Part shown: positions 22,600 to 36,100 of the stretch, in pieces
How positions within the stretch are numbered: the stretch's first letter is position 1
Layout: the number at the start of each line of letters is the position of its first letter
NCBI GenBank assembly: GCA_949130495.1
Contig: OX422207.1
Location: forward strand, 838,307,573-838,371,572
Direction of reading: 5' to 3'
DNA: 64,000 nucleotides
DNA from: Sambucus nigra
Lineage: Eukaryota; Streptophyta; Magnoliopsida; Dipsacales; Adoxaceae
The notes under the pieces: model-generated
Databases searched by the model: none
What the model saw: the letters and a program-made list of their open reading frames with translations, nothing else
Told to the model about the DNA's origin: nothing
Position numbers and translations under genes: made by a program

Positions 22600-24130
22600 C
22601 GGATGATAAGTAGGGTACTAATCCGTATACTGAAGGCCAAATACTCCCAGCTCCCAACGTTTTCTAGGTTTCATACGTGGGCTGTCTCACAAAGTGAAAT
22701 CTAAACAAGGAACCCCTCGATACACTACTATCTAACATTGGCGTTCAAGGAGATTTGTGGGCATCGGTATCTGACTTGTACCCCATATCCTTACTTCTTG
22801 CTAAGAAATTAACTTACCTATTCTCATGATACGTGAGGCTACACTCAACACATTCCTCCTACTAACTTGGCATTAGACTCTACTCTAGTATACACTATGG
22901 GTAATCCCCATGCTCGAAAACATTTCATCAAATCTGGAATTTCTTTAATAGACATCCCTACTCACCGGGATTAGATATAACCAGATGACGTACTTTACGA
23001 AGTCTTTATACGCTACCATATAAATATATATATATATATATATAGCCCTGCCTCTTCTCAAGTGACACTTAGTGCAATTTCTAACGAACACAAAAATACT
23101 ACTATAATGGTCTTTTTTCACTCAAATTGTCGTTAGCTAATTCGAAAATCAGGATAACACTGCAATCTATCTAACGTTTCTCAGAGTATTAGTACTAAAC
23201 TGTAACACATCTAAGTTATTCGAGATTTCCATTTTTACCTTAAAAGACACTATAATTAATGAAGTATCGTACCTCCAAACGCAGGTGATAGTTGCAGTGT
23301 CAATGGCATAACCGCATATTGGGCATTATAGATACATCCATACTGTACTCCTTGATGTTATTGTGGTGCATGTGATATTGGGGTAACTATCTAGGATTCC
23401 TTATGTTGGGAATCCTATCCTATTAATTTATCTTATTGTGGGCAGTCCCTCCACCGGTGACCCTGCTTTTTGCACTTATGACACCGACCTTAAAACCCCT
23501 TTCTTTTTATGCCTTGTTGTCCTTGTCGATTGGGACGAGGTTCCTCACCATCCGAATCTGGGCAGTCCCAACGGGTATGGCCAATTTTACCACATTTAAA
23601 ACACCTTTTGGTGGTAGCACTCTTCTCCTGGCTTTGTTGGCTCTGGCGGGTTTGTCTCTTCCCACTATTTCTATTATCCTCTCGTCCTTGACGACTCTAA
23701 GGCACTTGTCGTTGTTGCGGTGGTATTTTCCCTTTATTGCTAACTTTTACAATGTCATATTGATCAACTTCTCTCATTCTTTTGCCCCTGCAAGATGTAA
23801 ACTGCTATTTTGGTACTGCAATATTGTTGTAGTCACTGCTTGTGCCACGATATTTGCTATCTCAGCGATTTTCGCTCTTTTTTGGCGTACCTGAGGTACT
23901 TGTTGGTCTTGTCCCAGATTTGCTCCTTCAGCAGTGTTAGTTTGTATCTTCCTCATGAGTGGCATCTGAAATTCAAATGAATTACATAAGTCCATCGACC
24001 ATACACATCATTGTAGTAGAAGAACGTAGTCTACAAAATGAAATCAAGGAGTGCAGCAGTCTTAATAATAGGGCTCTATATCAAAGGACACTACGCAGAA
24101 ACATAATAAGCCATAGAGATCCTAAGGACA
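22600..24130 (-). pseudogene. Element B gag (two zinc knuckles) and decayed protease region
   Basis: The minus-strand frame at about 23605-23555 gives CFKCGKIGHTRWDCP, and 23490-23438 gives CHKCKKQGHRWRDCP, both CX2CX4HX4C zinc knuckles of gag. The upstream ORF at 23774-23995 (MDLCNSFEF...) is the end of the capsid part. Most of the N-terminal capsid is missing, since only about 0.7 kb separates the knuckles from the primer site. The protease expected at about 22600-23400 is too decayed to read with confidence. Confidence 0.65.
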
Positions 24131-24142
24131 CTAGAACCCAAT

Positions 24143-24154
24143 GCTCTGATACCA
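24143..24154 (-). other. Primer-binding site of element B (initiator tRNA-Met type)
   Basis: Minus-strand TGGTATCAGAGC, two bases inside the 5' LTR boundary. This is the complement of the plant initiator methionine tRNA 3' end, widely used by plant retroelements. Confidence 0.9.
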
Positions 24155-24156
24155 CC

Positions 24157-27009
24157 TGTGACACTCCACCTAATTAATTACAGGGTGATCAGTCCTTAAT
24201 TAATTAATTTCAGAATATCAAGCTGGTTCAGATAATGCATCACTGTCGAAAACACAAATTTTAATTTAATAAAACTAATCACCTAATATTTAAAAAGGTT
24301 GATGCCAAAATTTTATATTTTTATTAACCACCAACATCAAAAATATATAAGGCCGTCATCATACTTCACAAAAGCATAAAGAAAACTAACTGAACATAAG
24401 TAAGGAACGGGAGCAAAGATATCCAATCAAATTCCATACAATAATCCAATAAGATGAATTTAAAGTCTAATGATGAAATAAAACAACTCTAAATCTCTGA
24501 ATGTAAATAGGATGGAAGACATGTCCAACTGAATAGATAACTGAGAAAGGAATAATAGGCTTAGTCGTCTACTAGCAATTATCATGCAACTTCCACAACA
24601 GCTACAGCACGACAACTGAATAAAGTCTCCTAAGGCTGGTGTCCCTGTGGCTAGGCACCTAAAAATAATGGAACAATAGAGAGATATACAGAAAAAAGGG
24701 CCAGAGCCCGAGTTGAAAATAGTTAAAATATCAAGTGCTTAAATTGATTCAATTAGCACAATTATTATTCAAGTTAACTTAGCGTACTCATTTGAGATAC
24801 TCACCCCTCGATCTAGTGTGCACGCCTAACGAACCTAACTACCCATACTACTCATGATACCCTGACTGACTACTAGGTATATACTATTATGCCAGAAGGT
24901 CTCCCTAAATAACTCAAAGACGACGTACTTAAGACTTCGATTTATATTATAATTACTTTAGTTTACTCACATATTTTTCTAATTGCCCAGCTGATAATAC
25001 CATAAGCACACATCTAAAAAAATAGAGTCATCAACATAAGACACCAAATAGGATTTCAGTATACACACCTTATTCTCTTTATGTATACATATCAATTTAT
25101 ATATAAATATAGTAATATTGTACCCCTGTTTGAGAAACCCTTAGTGCTATGCATACTCGGTTATCTAGTCCCATTGCAACGCTCACGCATAGAGGACATC
25201 TGGTTCAACCTCTCGAGAACCAATAAAACACAAACACCTATTGGAGGCGAACATAGTCCCAAGTCGATGGGCTACGCACCCATACAACCGTCATCACTAT
25301 CGTTCTCACGGATAGCCCGTACTTAGGTTCCATGCTCTAGTGGTACGACTCTAAATCCCCCGAAGGCACACAAGATCCGATCGTCCACAACGCGTTAACC
25401 TCCGTTCGATAGCCATTATCTAGGTATGTCATACACATAATATTTTGGGCAATAAGCATACAGACAACCTATATAAATTCATTGGCTTTCCCGCAGCCTA
25501 GTATTAGTTGTACGTATAATATATCCCCTATTGTACCTCGTACTTTATTCGTACATATTCTCCCTTGTATTTTCACCTATCTAATTCTATGAATTTCTAT
25601 ACCTTTCGAGGGTCGACATATTCTCTGCTCACTAATAACTATTAATTTAAGTCACTCGACAATCATACATGTATAACACTCATTTAAATAAGCCTACGGG
25701 AAGTTCGAAATAAAAATCGTACCTTAAGAGTCGTTCTGGAATCTCGTTAGAAGACCCAGGGAATCTCGTCTAAACAAGGTCATTCGAACGGCCTTCGTTC
25801 GAACGAAGTCCCCCCCCCCCCCACTTCAAACGAACTACCAAACTCGTTACAAGGGCTACTAGAATCTCGTTCGAACGAGGTCGTTCAAACGACCTGGGCT
25901 GGACTTCTAATGAAAATTCCGCAGTTGCCCAGTTCATCTTCAATGTTAGTTTTTCTAGATTTTCTCCTCTTCAACTCAACCTAAACTCATTCCGACTCAA
26001 GTACAAGATTCCCAAACTACTCTTAGTCACCCTAGAACACTTCTCAGCATAGTTTAGGGGTCGAATCCTTCCAATCATCAAGTAAATTCAACAAATTCCT
26101 AATTTTTCCCATGAGTTATATTAACATAAATTCAGAATTATTAATCTATAAAAACTCCATTGTTATTTTGTGATTAACATCTAGTTCACCAAATTTCATA
26201 TTCCTATTAAGGGGGAAAATCCCCTACATGCAAACCCCCATCAGATTTCTAAAATTCCTACACAATCTCATCATAGGTAAATCAAATTTGGTATTAGTAG
26301 TTCTAAAACCTCAACATATATTAACAAGAGTAATAAATGCTAAGAAAAAGAGCAAGATAATCACTTGCCTTAAAATAAACTTCTGATTCGCACGTTGAAA
26401 TTGGTATGAGAATGATCCTCTTGACACGATCTACGCGCTAGTGTACTGTTTAGTGTGAAAGCTTGAGTTCTTGGCTTAGGGCTCTAATGGAGTCTTTTTA
26501 TTCTTCTTCTTGGTTCTCTCTCTCCTTTCCTATCTTTCTCACGTAGGTTCAAACTGACAAGCCACTAACCCTAAATGCTTTTAATTAAACCCAATTTTCA
26601 TCTATTTAATTATCTAAAAATCCCTAAAGACCAAAATACCCTTTCGGGGTGTCGTTTTGGGTTAAAATGACCCAGACTCCAAATAAAATACTCAAGTAGT
26701 GTTTTCTGACTATCCTTTCGGACACTCTGGCGCACTCAAAATAGCATCCGAGTTATGAAAAAATAATTTACCTTTTAAACCCCCAATTACATACTAGTGA
26801 CGCGACTCATACGCGTCCCAATTATTTATACCATAATTGCTTGTATCTCATCCCCGGCCATAATATTATTTCAATAACTACTAACTCTCATCATGCTAGT
26901 GATTATTATCATAAAATCAGGTTACTTACAATTTAAATTTTCTCTTTTCAATTTAATTAATCCCCATTTTCCATAAAAATAATTATGCGTTAAAATACGG
27001 GGTATTACA
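24157..27009 (-). repeat. 5' LTR of element B
   Basis: Pairs with 16871-19691. On the minus strand it starts TGTAATACCCCGTATTTTAA and ends GGTGGGGTGTCACA or a close variant. Its first and last bases resemble those of element C's LTR (40441-52780), so B and C belong to related families. Confidence 0.93.
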
Positions 27010-27014
27010 TGGTG
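27010..27014. repeat. Target-site duplication of element B, right copy (tggtg)
   Basis: Identical to 16866-16870. Confidence 0.95.
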
Positions 27015-28094
27015 GTCCAGTAGTAGCCTTGCCAGATGATCTGCTTGGCAAGCATGTGAACGTTCATGTGGGGACCGCATTCCCCACTATGGATTTTCTG
27101 CATTATCTTTTCAATGTCAGCCCCTACGATACAGTGCATATGAGTTCCATCGAATTTCCTTTTGAGCAGTGCTTTGTGACAGATGATGTACTGGGCGGCC
27201 AGTCTTCGGAGGGTTGCTTGGTCTTTCTTGTTGGAACCCTCGGGATACCTACCATATTTTAGTAAGTTCCAGTTATCATAGTAGTAATAATTTGCTAGCT
27301 CGGGATCTTCTGTGGTGACGAGCTTAATGTGGTAGCAGTGGGTTGGTTTGTCCTGCTTTTGAACCAGGAAGGGGGTCATTGTTATTCCTTCAGGCATGTT
27401 GACCATGGAGGCCAAGGTAGTAATGGAATCAGCTAGGTTATTCTTTGCTCGAGGTAGGCAGTAAAAGGTGATATCTTGGAATTGGGAGGCTAGTTCTTCT
27501 AAATGGGCATGGAAGGGTTGGAGCTTCTCGTCCTTGACTTTCCACTTCTTGAGCACTTGATCGATGATGAGGGAAAAATCCCCATAGACACCTAGGTATT
27601 GAATACCTTTCTTGAGATCAACTTTGAGGCCTACCGTACACGCCTCGTATTAAGTCATGTTGTTGGTACAAGGGAAATCCAATTTTATGGCGATGGGAGA
27701 GTGGAAGTCATCTAGGGTGATCATAAGTATCCCAATGCCATATCCCTTTTTGTTGGCAGCGCCGTCAAAGAACATTTTCCATCAGAGATTGTCTTGGGCA
27801 GTGCAGAGGATGTTTTCATCTGGGAATTCGGAGATCCTTACATCGGCTTCATCCGTGGGGTAATCAGCAAGGTAGTCAGAGATGGCTCTTCCTTTCATGG
27901 CTTTCTGCGTGACGTACATGATATCGAACTCGACTAGGAGCATCAACCATCGGGACATTTATTTGGATAAGGTGGGTTTCTCAAATAGGTATTTGAGGGG
28001 GTCCATTCGGGATACAAGTTTGATGGGGAAGGCGATCATGTAGTGCAATAACTTTTGCGTGACCCAAACAAGCACGACACATGCTTTTTCAAAA
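27015..28094 (-). pseudogene. Element A: second RNase H domain and N-terminal integrase
   Basis: Reading down: FFDGAANKKGYGIGIL at about 27780-27740 (first Asp), a YEAC block with a stop in place of the preceding Glu (about 27653), VYGDFSLIIDQV (27590-27555) and the ORF 27005-27556 with FYCLPRAKNNLADSI. That is an RNase H of the extra, archaeal-like type known in Tat elements, downstream of the ordinary one. The same ORF continues into the integrase zinc region (HSGECGPHMNVHMLAKQI, GYYW) and is cut at 27010 by element B. The rest lies at 15799-16865. Confidence 0.8.
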
Positions 28095-29130
28095 GTAGGC
28101 TAGTTAACGTCGTACCCAGTTAATTTACGATTGGCATAATAGATGGCTCTTTCTTTACGAGAATATTCAAGGTATTGGGCTAGCAAATCCCCAACTGCAG
28201 TGTCGGTTATGGTTAGGAATAGGAGTAAAGGGAGATCAGGCTGTAGTGGCATGAGTACCGAGGGTTGGGTTAGATATTGTTTGATTCGGTCAAAAGCTTC
28301 TTGGCAGGCCTCGTTCCAAACCTTGGTTCAATCTTTTAGGAGTAGTTTGAAAATGGGGTCGCAGATGGAGGTTAACTGGCTGATGAACCGGCTGATGTAT
28401 TCCAATTTCCCAAGAAAACCTCAGACTTCTTTCTCTGTTTGTGGAGGTGGCATCTCAAGTATGGCCTTCAGCTTGGCAGGGTCTGCTTCTATCCCTTTCT
28501 CACTGACCATGAATCCCAAGAGTTTTCCCTTTGTAACGCCGAAGACGTATTTTTGTGGAATGAGTCTCATCTGATACTATCGCAGTTGTTCGAAGAACTT
28601 TCGAAGAGTGGGGACATGTCCTTCTCTAGTCTTGGATTTGATAATCATATCATCCCCATAGACCTCAACTTCTTTGTGAATCAGATCATACAGGATGGTT
28701 GTGGCAGCCCTCTAGTAGGTAGCCCCAACATTCTTGAGACCAAATGGCATAACAATATAGCAAAAGGTTCCCCATGGGGTTATGAATGCGATTTTTTCTT
28801 GGTGATCTGGGCGCATATTTATTTGATTGTATCCGGAAAACCCGTCGACGAATGACTTAAGAGCATGACTGGCTATGTTGTCCACGATCATGTCGATATG
28901 GGGTAGCGAATAATCATCCTTTGGAGAGGCTTTGTTCAAGTCCCGGTAGTCTACACACATCCGAACCTTCCCTCCTAATTTCAGTACAGGCTCTATGTTG
29001 GCTAGCCATGTGGGATATTAGATTACACGAATGAAACCCACATTCAACTGTTTGACCACCTCTTCTTTGAATTTGAGCGACCATTCGGTGCAGAGCTTCC
29101 TCAACTTTTATTTAACCGGCTTGTAATCTG
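28095..29130 (-). pseudogene. Element A reverse transcriptase and first RNase H
   Basis: The ORF 28712-28960 has CVDYRDLNKASPKDDYSLPH, a VDGFSGYNQI block and MPFGLKNVGATY. The active-site motif is VYGDDM at 28649-28660, with both Asp residues kept. After the thumb region comes a connection and RNase H-like part with FLTITDTAVGDLLAQYLE and ERAIYYANRKLTGYDVN (about 28210-28095). Stops include a TAA near 29020, where element E has GAA, and one near 28420. RT copies the element RNA into DNA; this one is not intact. Confidence 0.88.
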
Positions 29131-30301
29131 GAAGAGTGGGGATCTCATGTTGAGCTATTTCGGGATCAATGCCTAGTATATCGTCATAGGACCATGCGAA
29201 GACATCCACAAATTCCTTTAGCAATTCTTCGAGTTGTGCGCGCTCATGCTCGTCAAGGGTAGCCCCTATCCTAATCTCACACAGTTGGCTACTAAAACCG
29301 AGGTTAACAATAATAGTCTCTTCTTCATTAACTTGAACGCGGTTATGTTATTTATTATTAACCTTATTTAGATCAGTTAAGAATTATTCATTTGCAAAAT
29401 CATCATCATCAAAAGTTTGAATGGAATCCAAACAGTTAATATAAGGCACAACAAGATACTCAAAATCTTCGTTTATTTCATTGATAGGAAAAACAACATT
29501 AAGAACCTCATCAAAGGAGGACACTATTACATTTGAGAAAGGATACACAACAAAAGAATAAATAGGGTAAACATTGGGATTATGGGGGGATTTCAACAGG
29601 CAGAACTAGCGCAGCACGCCAGTTGAGGAGAGGTGTATCTGCAGCTTTGATTAGATATGATGGATCCAAAGATGTAGTTCTTGAATAAACCATACAGAGT
29701 GTCAGCCCAACTATTTGTAAGTTGAACGAATCCTTGGAGTTACTTTCCTCAGTCTATTTGGTATCTTTGATGAGCAGTTACACACGGTTATTGGGAACTT
29801 TCGGCCCATGGGTAGCTGTCTTGGAAAAAGATCTCCATTCCAGACTTCACCTTCTTGTCTATATGGTCATACCATGGTTCTAGAAAGCCGCAAAAGGGAA
29901 AGTCTTCACCCTCTTTGATGAATCGTCCATTCAAGGAGTCAACTGGGATAGTCTAGACGCGATTTAATCTCCTCTTTGGTCGAGACTGGCGGATCATTCT
30001 GAGCTCTTATTCTGACGGTTGATACCCCAAACCACAAGGAGGGAAAGATTTCTTCAGTTTAATAGGCTCAAGTATCCCTTGATATCTTTGTCCTAGCCCT
30101 AGTTCGGACATAAAGTGCATGTTTCTGAACATCTAAATCACATTAACATTGCCATAAGGGTCGTATTCCGGAAAAACCCTTTCTTTGAAGTCATCTCCTG
30201 CTGGGAGTAGAAGTGGTTCAACTCGAAATCCTGATAGGAGCATATCATTTGACCCATGCTGTATCTCAAGGATTGGACTGCTGGTGCTTGCACCCTCAGC
30301 A
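29131..30301 (-). pseudogene. Element A protease-RT linker
   Basis: Contains an acidic ORF (29384-29596, ending TFDDDDFANE) and pieces matching element E at 62340-63440, such as GRFIKEGEDFPFCGFLEPWY (about 29940-29870). A glycine-bearing FMSELGLGQ stretch near 30115 may be a G-patch-like segment, but this is weak. Both elements share the linker, so it is an original part of the polyprotein rather than an insertion. Confidence 0.6.
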
Positions 30302-30736
30302 TTATCGTCGTCGCCCAAAAATGGTGATGGCCCGTCCGTCGGTGAAGAACTTTAATTTCTGATGGAGTGAGGAAGACACACCCTTGATACTGTGGATATA
30401 AGGTCGTCCGAGCAACATGTTAAAATAAGTTGGGATGTCAATAACTTGGAATTCAACGACAGGGTTTATAAGGCCAGCCCCTATTATAAGTTTTATGGAT
30501 CCCATCAACTCCCAACGGGTATTATCGTAGGCACGTACAGTAGCGAAGGTTGGATCGAGGTCACTTTCCTTCATTCCTAAGAATTTGAAGGTTCTTAGTG
30601 GGCAAACATTCAAGGAGGATCCATTATCGATAAGAGAGAGTGGTACGACCTTCCCCATAACTTCGACGGAGATATTGAGTGCATGATTATGGTTTGGACC
30701 AATTCTGGAGATTTTTTCTTTGGAAAAGGATTGCAT
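30302..30736 (-). pseudogene. Element A aspartic protease
   Basis: A 144-codon open stretch with PLSLIDNGSSLNVCPL, the DNGS form of the retropepsin active site used by Tat-type elements, and later NMLLGRPYIHSIKG, the flap-to-GR block. This domain cuts the Gag-Pol polyprotein. It is open across the whole domain, but upstream the frame is broken by a 16-C run (30858-30873). Confidence 0.8.
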
Positions 30737-30998
30737 TCAGGTAGAGGTCAAGGATCCGACCAAATTTACCGCTTTTTCTGGTGTGGTAGAAGGAGGAACT
30801 GTGGGTCTAGTGAGCTACTTGATCAAAGCATTTCTGTGTATCTGGGAATACATGGAACCCCCCCCCCCCCCCCATAAAGTGATGTTAGCTTGAGTTTTCT
30901 TCAGTTGACCGAGGATCTTGCTCTCCCAGAGGGTCATCTCTGGCATAGGAAGGTTTTCAACGCCCTCCTTTGTCATGTACCAGTAATGATCTTAGGAT

Positions 30999-33038
30999 CT
31001 AGTAATGCCTCCCTGATTTAGTCATGTGATTTACTGAAGAAGGGAAGAACATGAACCCTATTTCCTCGTCAATCTCGAATTGTTCTGCCACCTTATTTAT
31101 TTCTCCGAGGAGTTCTTCAAATGATATCATTCCACACATGTCGTCTACCGGGCCAGTTTTATCTGAAGCTTTCTCTTCATTCAAATCTTTGAAATCTTCC
31201 CCCCATTCGGTGGTAATAATTATGTCTTTTCATGTAAAGTCAATGCATTTCACAACTTCAACGGCTTCTTCATACAGGTATCCCCATTATAAGGGGATAT
31301 ATAAGGGTGAAGGGACCAGGCTCCCTTGTAGCTTCAGAGTATCAAGTAACTCGGTCATACTGTAAATATTTTTTGTTTTCCAGAATATTTCTGCCATAAT
31401 CTGGATAACATCATCTAGGTTGACTTCATCGGTCGGTACTACCCAATGGTCTGTGAGGGCAATTTCAGCCCTAACTCCAAGAATTGGTTTAACACTTCTG
31501 AAAATTTCGTGTTTCCATTTTCAGAACGGGTACGGACAACAATGTGTTCTCTGGTAAGGAGTGATAGCGCCTGATCAGCGAGGCTAGTAGGGTGTAGGAG
31601 GAAATATGGGCAGGATTGGAGAGGTGTGGGAGAGTATATGGGTTTGATTGGAGTTGAGGGATCAAATTCTAGGTTCTCTTCTAAGAAGATGGCGTTGGTA
31701 TGGTTTGGGAGTGGGTTGTGAGTAGTGGTTGGCTTAAGATTGGCTGGTGGGGCAATGGTACCTCGGTCAATTAGACCTTGGATTATGTATCGGAGGTGAA
31801 AGCATTGGTGGGTGGTATGGACAACGATTTGGTGAAAAGCGCAATGGGCTTCTGCCTTGAAGTTTCTTGGGAGTGGATTTGGCAATGGACGGGGGTCCAA
31901 AGGTTTGATAAGGTTTTGGATTAATAGGGATTGATAAACTTTGGAGAGGGGATCATGGAGCTCGGTGTATTCCTTTTGAACTGGGACATGGCGGTTTTCT
32001 GTTGCCCATGATGTGGTCGGTTGAGATATGCTGTTGATGGTTGAGATTGTAGGACTGGCGGGTTTGTCATATTTTTTGTGGGTAAACTGTCTGGACACCT
32101 TTTTTAGTTCAACATCTATTTTAGTCATACCCTCATCGATTTCAACTCTTGCTTCTCTGAGAGCTCAGAATAGGGTATAGTATTGTCCTCCCATGGTTTC
32201 TCTTACATGGGGTAAGAAATTCTTCTTCACTATGCAGACTTGTTCTTCCTCGTTAGGTCGATTGGTCATGATAGCTGCTTTTTCCCTCCATCGGGCTATG
32301 AAGTTATTGACTGATTTCCCAAAGTTCTGTTTGAGCAGCTCTAAATCACGGTGGGTGACCTCAAGCTCTTCGTTGTATTTTTACTGTGACATGAATTCTC
32401 GGGCCACATCCTCCCAGCTATGGACTCTGGACTCCTCGAGAAACAAAAACCATTGAAGGGCGCTATCCTTCAAAGTTTGCTGAAACAATTGGGCCATCAC
32501 TTCCTCTGAAGCCCCTAGGAGAGTCATATAACGGTGATAACTGCGAAGATGGATAATCATGGGTCCATTTCCTCCAAATTTCTCAATATTTAACATCTTG
32601 AACTTCTCGGGTAACCCCGCTTTAGGATAAGGAGACACGTGGGTATAGTCCACGTAATTCTTAGAGATTCTGACTTGGTCAAACTTATTGGTGAGCATCT
32701 TGAGATCTTTTTTACCTTGTTCAACCCTTCCTTTTTCGGATCAATGATCATAGGCAAGTTAGCCCCAGGCTGGGCAGGATTCGGCATCAGAAGCTGGGCA
32801 GGCGGCGGCCCATTAGCAGGAGGGCCACGTGGAGCGTGATGATACTCTTTGGCAACCCAAATAGGTTCGGGTGAACCCATAACACGAGGGAATAGGGCCT
32901 TAGGATCTTGAGGAACGAGAACTTGGTTTTGTTGCATCTCTTGGACCTCAGTTTGGAGGTTGTCAATCTTAGACACGAGCTGAGCTAGGACTGCGTCAGA
33001 TCCGGTTGCACAACGGGTACTTGATATGTGTTCTCCAT
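30999..33038 (-). pseudogene. Element A gag
   Basis: The ATG at 33038 begins MENTYQVPVVQPDL, the same start as element E at 59371. A one-base change soon shifts the frame to the ORF 32590-33123. Conserved parts: a coiled-coil AQLVSKIDNLQTEVQEM, the capsid ORF 32381-32698 with LPEKFKMLNIEKFGG and EVMAQLFQQTLKDSAL, and the ORF 31439-32128 with a zinc-finger-like CAFHQIVVHTTHQC. The C-terminal part (30999-31184) ends near FMFFPSSVNHM. At least three frame breaks. Gag forms the particle around the element RNA. Confidence 0.82.
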
Positions 33039-33144
33039 GGAAAGCGAATGGATAACGGACTCGAAAAAAGTAATAGGGGAGCGGATGGAACTCCGGGGTG
33101 ATTTGACTGAAGACCGAAGCCAATAAGGAGCCAGGCCAAGAGCT

Positions 33145-36100
33145 TGCGATCGACCTAAGAAGGCGTAAAATGGGATTTTTTTTTTAGAAACGGAATGAAA
33201 ATATTTTTGACATTTTTTTCTTTTTGAGATAGAAAGACAAAATATTTTTAGATTTTTGATTAAAAAAGGAAAATATTTTTGGATAAAGAATGGAGAAATG
33301 TTTATGGATTTCTGATAAAGAAAGCAGAAATGTTTTTGGATTTTTGATAAAGAAAGGAGAATTTTTTATGAAGACGGAACTCAACATGATTATTATGATT
33401 ATTATGTTCACACTTGTATTAAATTCTCCTAAATGAAAAATGAAATGCTGGACGAGGCCCGAGTCTGGAAAAGTTGGGTGTGTAATATATGTAAAGCTAT
33501 GGCTGGACTTCTAAGCAGGCTCACGGACAAGGTCCCGTTTTAAAAATGTGAAAAAATTTAAGCGGCAGGCCAACCCGAAATTTTGGCAGAGTTTAGGGTA
33601 GAAACCGACAATCTTATATGTGTGTCCTAGGATTGACACCTATATGTGGGTATGCAGTTGATTAGGTGAATCGGAAAGGGTTCCCCCCTTTGGCGTGATT
33701 TCCACGATATATGTCTTGCTCTTGCGGGCAATCGATACGTGTGGACAAGCCATTTGATATACCTAAGTGTACGTGAATTGCCTCACTATATACCTCGTGA
33801 GGACGGTACATGTGAGAGAAAATTTGATATACTCGGTGTACGTGAATGAGTTCCCTGCGATATACCTCCCATCATGACTTTGGTCAAGCGGTACGATGCA
33901 GGGGAACCGTTCGATATACGTCGAAGGTATTTGGCCAATGGAAAGTGAAAGTCATATCGCTTAGGCTAACTGCGCCCTGCCGGACCAGCACCCATCACGA
34001 AGTTACCCTCCAGTTAATGGACAAAATTTGGTCAATCACAATGCTCTTTGGTGATGTCATGTGAATCATGCATGATTCTCCTTATTAGTATCTTATGATG
34101 AGAATGTCTTTCTTGATTATGCAAAACAGGGAGCAAAGTACAAGTACTAATGGTACACCAAGTATCTATGGGTCATGCGTGCAACATGTGGATATATGTG
34201 ATCCTAGGTGCACGTGGTGCGAAGTGTAAATGGAGAATTTTTCTACAAGTGTGTGAATAGAAGCATAAGTATGGAGTACACATGGAAAATGGGAACATAC
34301 AAAAATGGGGGAAAATATAAACAAGCATAACACCCATATATATAAAGTCTAACCCTCATATAAGTCCCCAGCAGAGTCGCCACTGTGGCCATCCCCGATC
34401 CTCGCAGCGAGAGTGAGAGAGAGGATCCTAGGTCCCGCCCATCCCTCGCGGCTTCGACTGGCGTCGTTGATGAGGTGAAAAATATAGAGAGATGGAGTCG
34501 CCATTCTATTTTATTCCAAACAAACAAAAGAAAAGGGAGTCATCCCGAGGTACAGCATCCAAAGACATACTGATACATACGAAACCAAAATGATTCAAAA
34601 AAGGTCCGGAGGCTAAGTTACGAAATGGAAAGGTGTTAGGCACTCATTCCGCCCTTACGGTCTCTCATGGGTTTTTGCTATTTTCCTTTATTTCCTTGTG
34701 ATATGTGTGCATGTGTATATATAGTGGAGATAGGAATTCTCGACTTGTATCATGAAAAAGATAAAGCAGGTCATCCGTAGGAAGGTTCATGAAAATAATA
34801 TTAAAAAATAGGATTTACGCGATTATCCTTGCGTTGATCGTTATAATGGAACGATAACATATGTGGAATAATACGTTACTAAGAACAAATATATAAAATG
34901 TAAGAGAATTGAACTTAGAGAAAATTGAAAATGAGAGAAAGAGGAAGAATATGACTCGAGTCTCGGGTTTTACCCCGAGCCGCTTACATAGCCTACAGAG
35001 GCATCAAAGTCCACGTAGTTCGCATGCAAAATAAGGGGTGGGGTTTATCCCATAAATCCAATCGGAGGATTCTTTTATGTGTGTGTGTGTGTGTAAAAAA
35101 GTGTTTTAGTTGTGAGAAAAGTGCAAGAAAGTGTGAGAATTCCCGTTTGAAATTTATGAGCAAACCCTCTTTTTCTTGGTTTTTGGGTTTTTATTTATAT
35201 GAAAATAAGAGATGTGAAATAATACTAAACAAAGAGTATATTAGGATATGTGAGATGAGAGAATAAAAAGTGTAAAGTAATAAAACAAATTAATGCGAAT
35301 TTATGGGAATTTAAGGAGAGAATTGAGAAAATTGGACCTTCTTGAAGATCTTGAGCTTGATCTTGAATGTTGGAGAGAAGCCTTGCACTTGGATGATGAT
35401 GAAGGGTAGTGAATTCACCAAGTTTGATGCAAAGGATGATGAAAAGTGAAGGTTGGAAAGGGATTTAGATGTGGAAATCACGCTGACTTCGAGAGAGGTT
35501 TTCTGGATTTGCTGAGAGTGATGTATTTCAGATCTGGGCTCCCCTTGAAATGAGAACCGACCCTCCTTTTTATTGGCCTAGGTCATTACTGATCAGCATA
35601 GACCTGGTCCTCCTAATCGGCAGGTGTGTTTTGTCACACTCTCGATAGGCAGGGTCTGGAACCTGCCGTTTGGCAGCCTTTTTCAGGCTCCTTCGAAAAA
35701 TTGGCCGCAGAGCGCAAACCGTTGATCTGAATCGTGTATGGGGAAATCCGTTGGAAAGGTAATTCAGAGACCTTAGAAAGTCATTTGGAATGCTCCTGCG
35801 TCCGGGAGTTGACTTTGGGTCAAATGTGGCTCAGAATCTCTCGTCGGTCCTTTGGACGGGGAAACTTCGGACGCAAATGAATCATTCGTCCGCGTGGTAA
35901 ATCAGAATCGCGCATGAGGTTGACCGTTGGAAAGGTTAAGAGATGTAATTCTACATTACAAAGAGTTTAACCCAATTTAGGGAGTTTACTTTGGTCAACC
36001 GGGCCCTGGAAGCATTCGGTGACCTCTTGGAGTAAAACGGATTGTTTGTCCGTACCGTAAGTCAGAATCACGTACGGAGAAGACCATTGGAAAGGATTTT

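Larger units (their letters stand above)
16871..27009 (-). mobile_element. Element B: chromovirus-type Ty3/gypsy element nested in element A's integrase
   Basis: LTRs at 16871-19691 and 24157-27009, perfect tggtg duplication, an initiator-tRNA-Met primer site next to the right LTR and a polypurine tract next to the left LTR. The minus-strand internal region (about 4.5 kb) holds gag, protease, RT, RNase H, integrase and a C-terminal chromodomain, as in the Tekay/Del group of chromoviruses. Individual genes carry stops and some shifts. Its insertion gives a clean relative date: younger than A. Confidence 0.93.

Noticed and set aside
24143..24154. tRNA gene for Met (also at 44014 and 52783)
   Set aside because: Only the 12-18 bases complementary to the tRNA 3' end are present, next to LTR ends: primer-binding sites.
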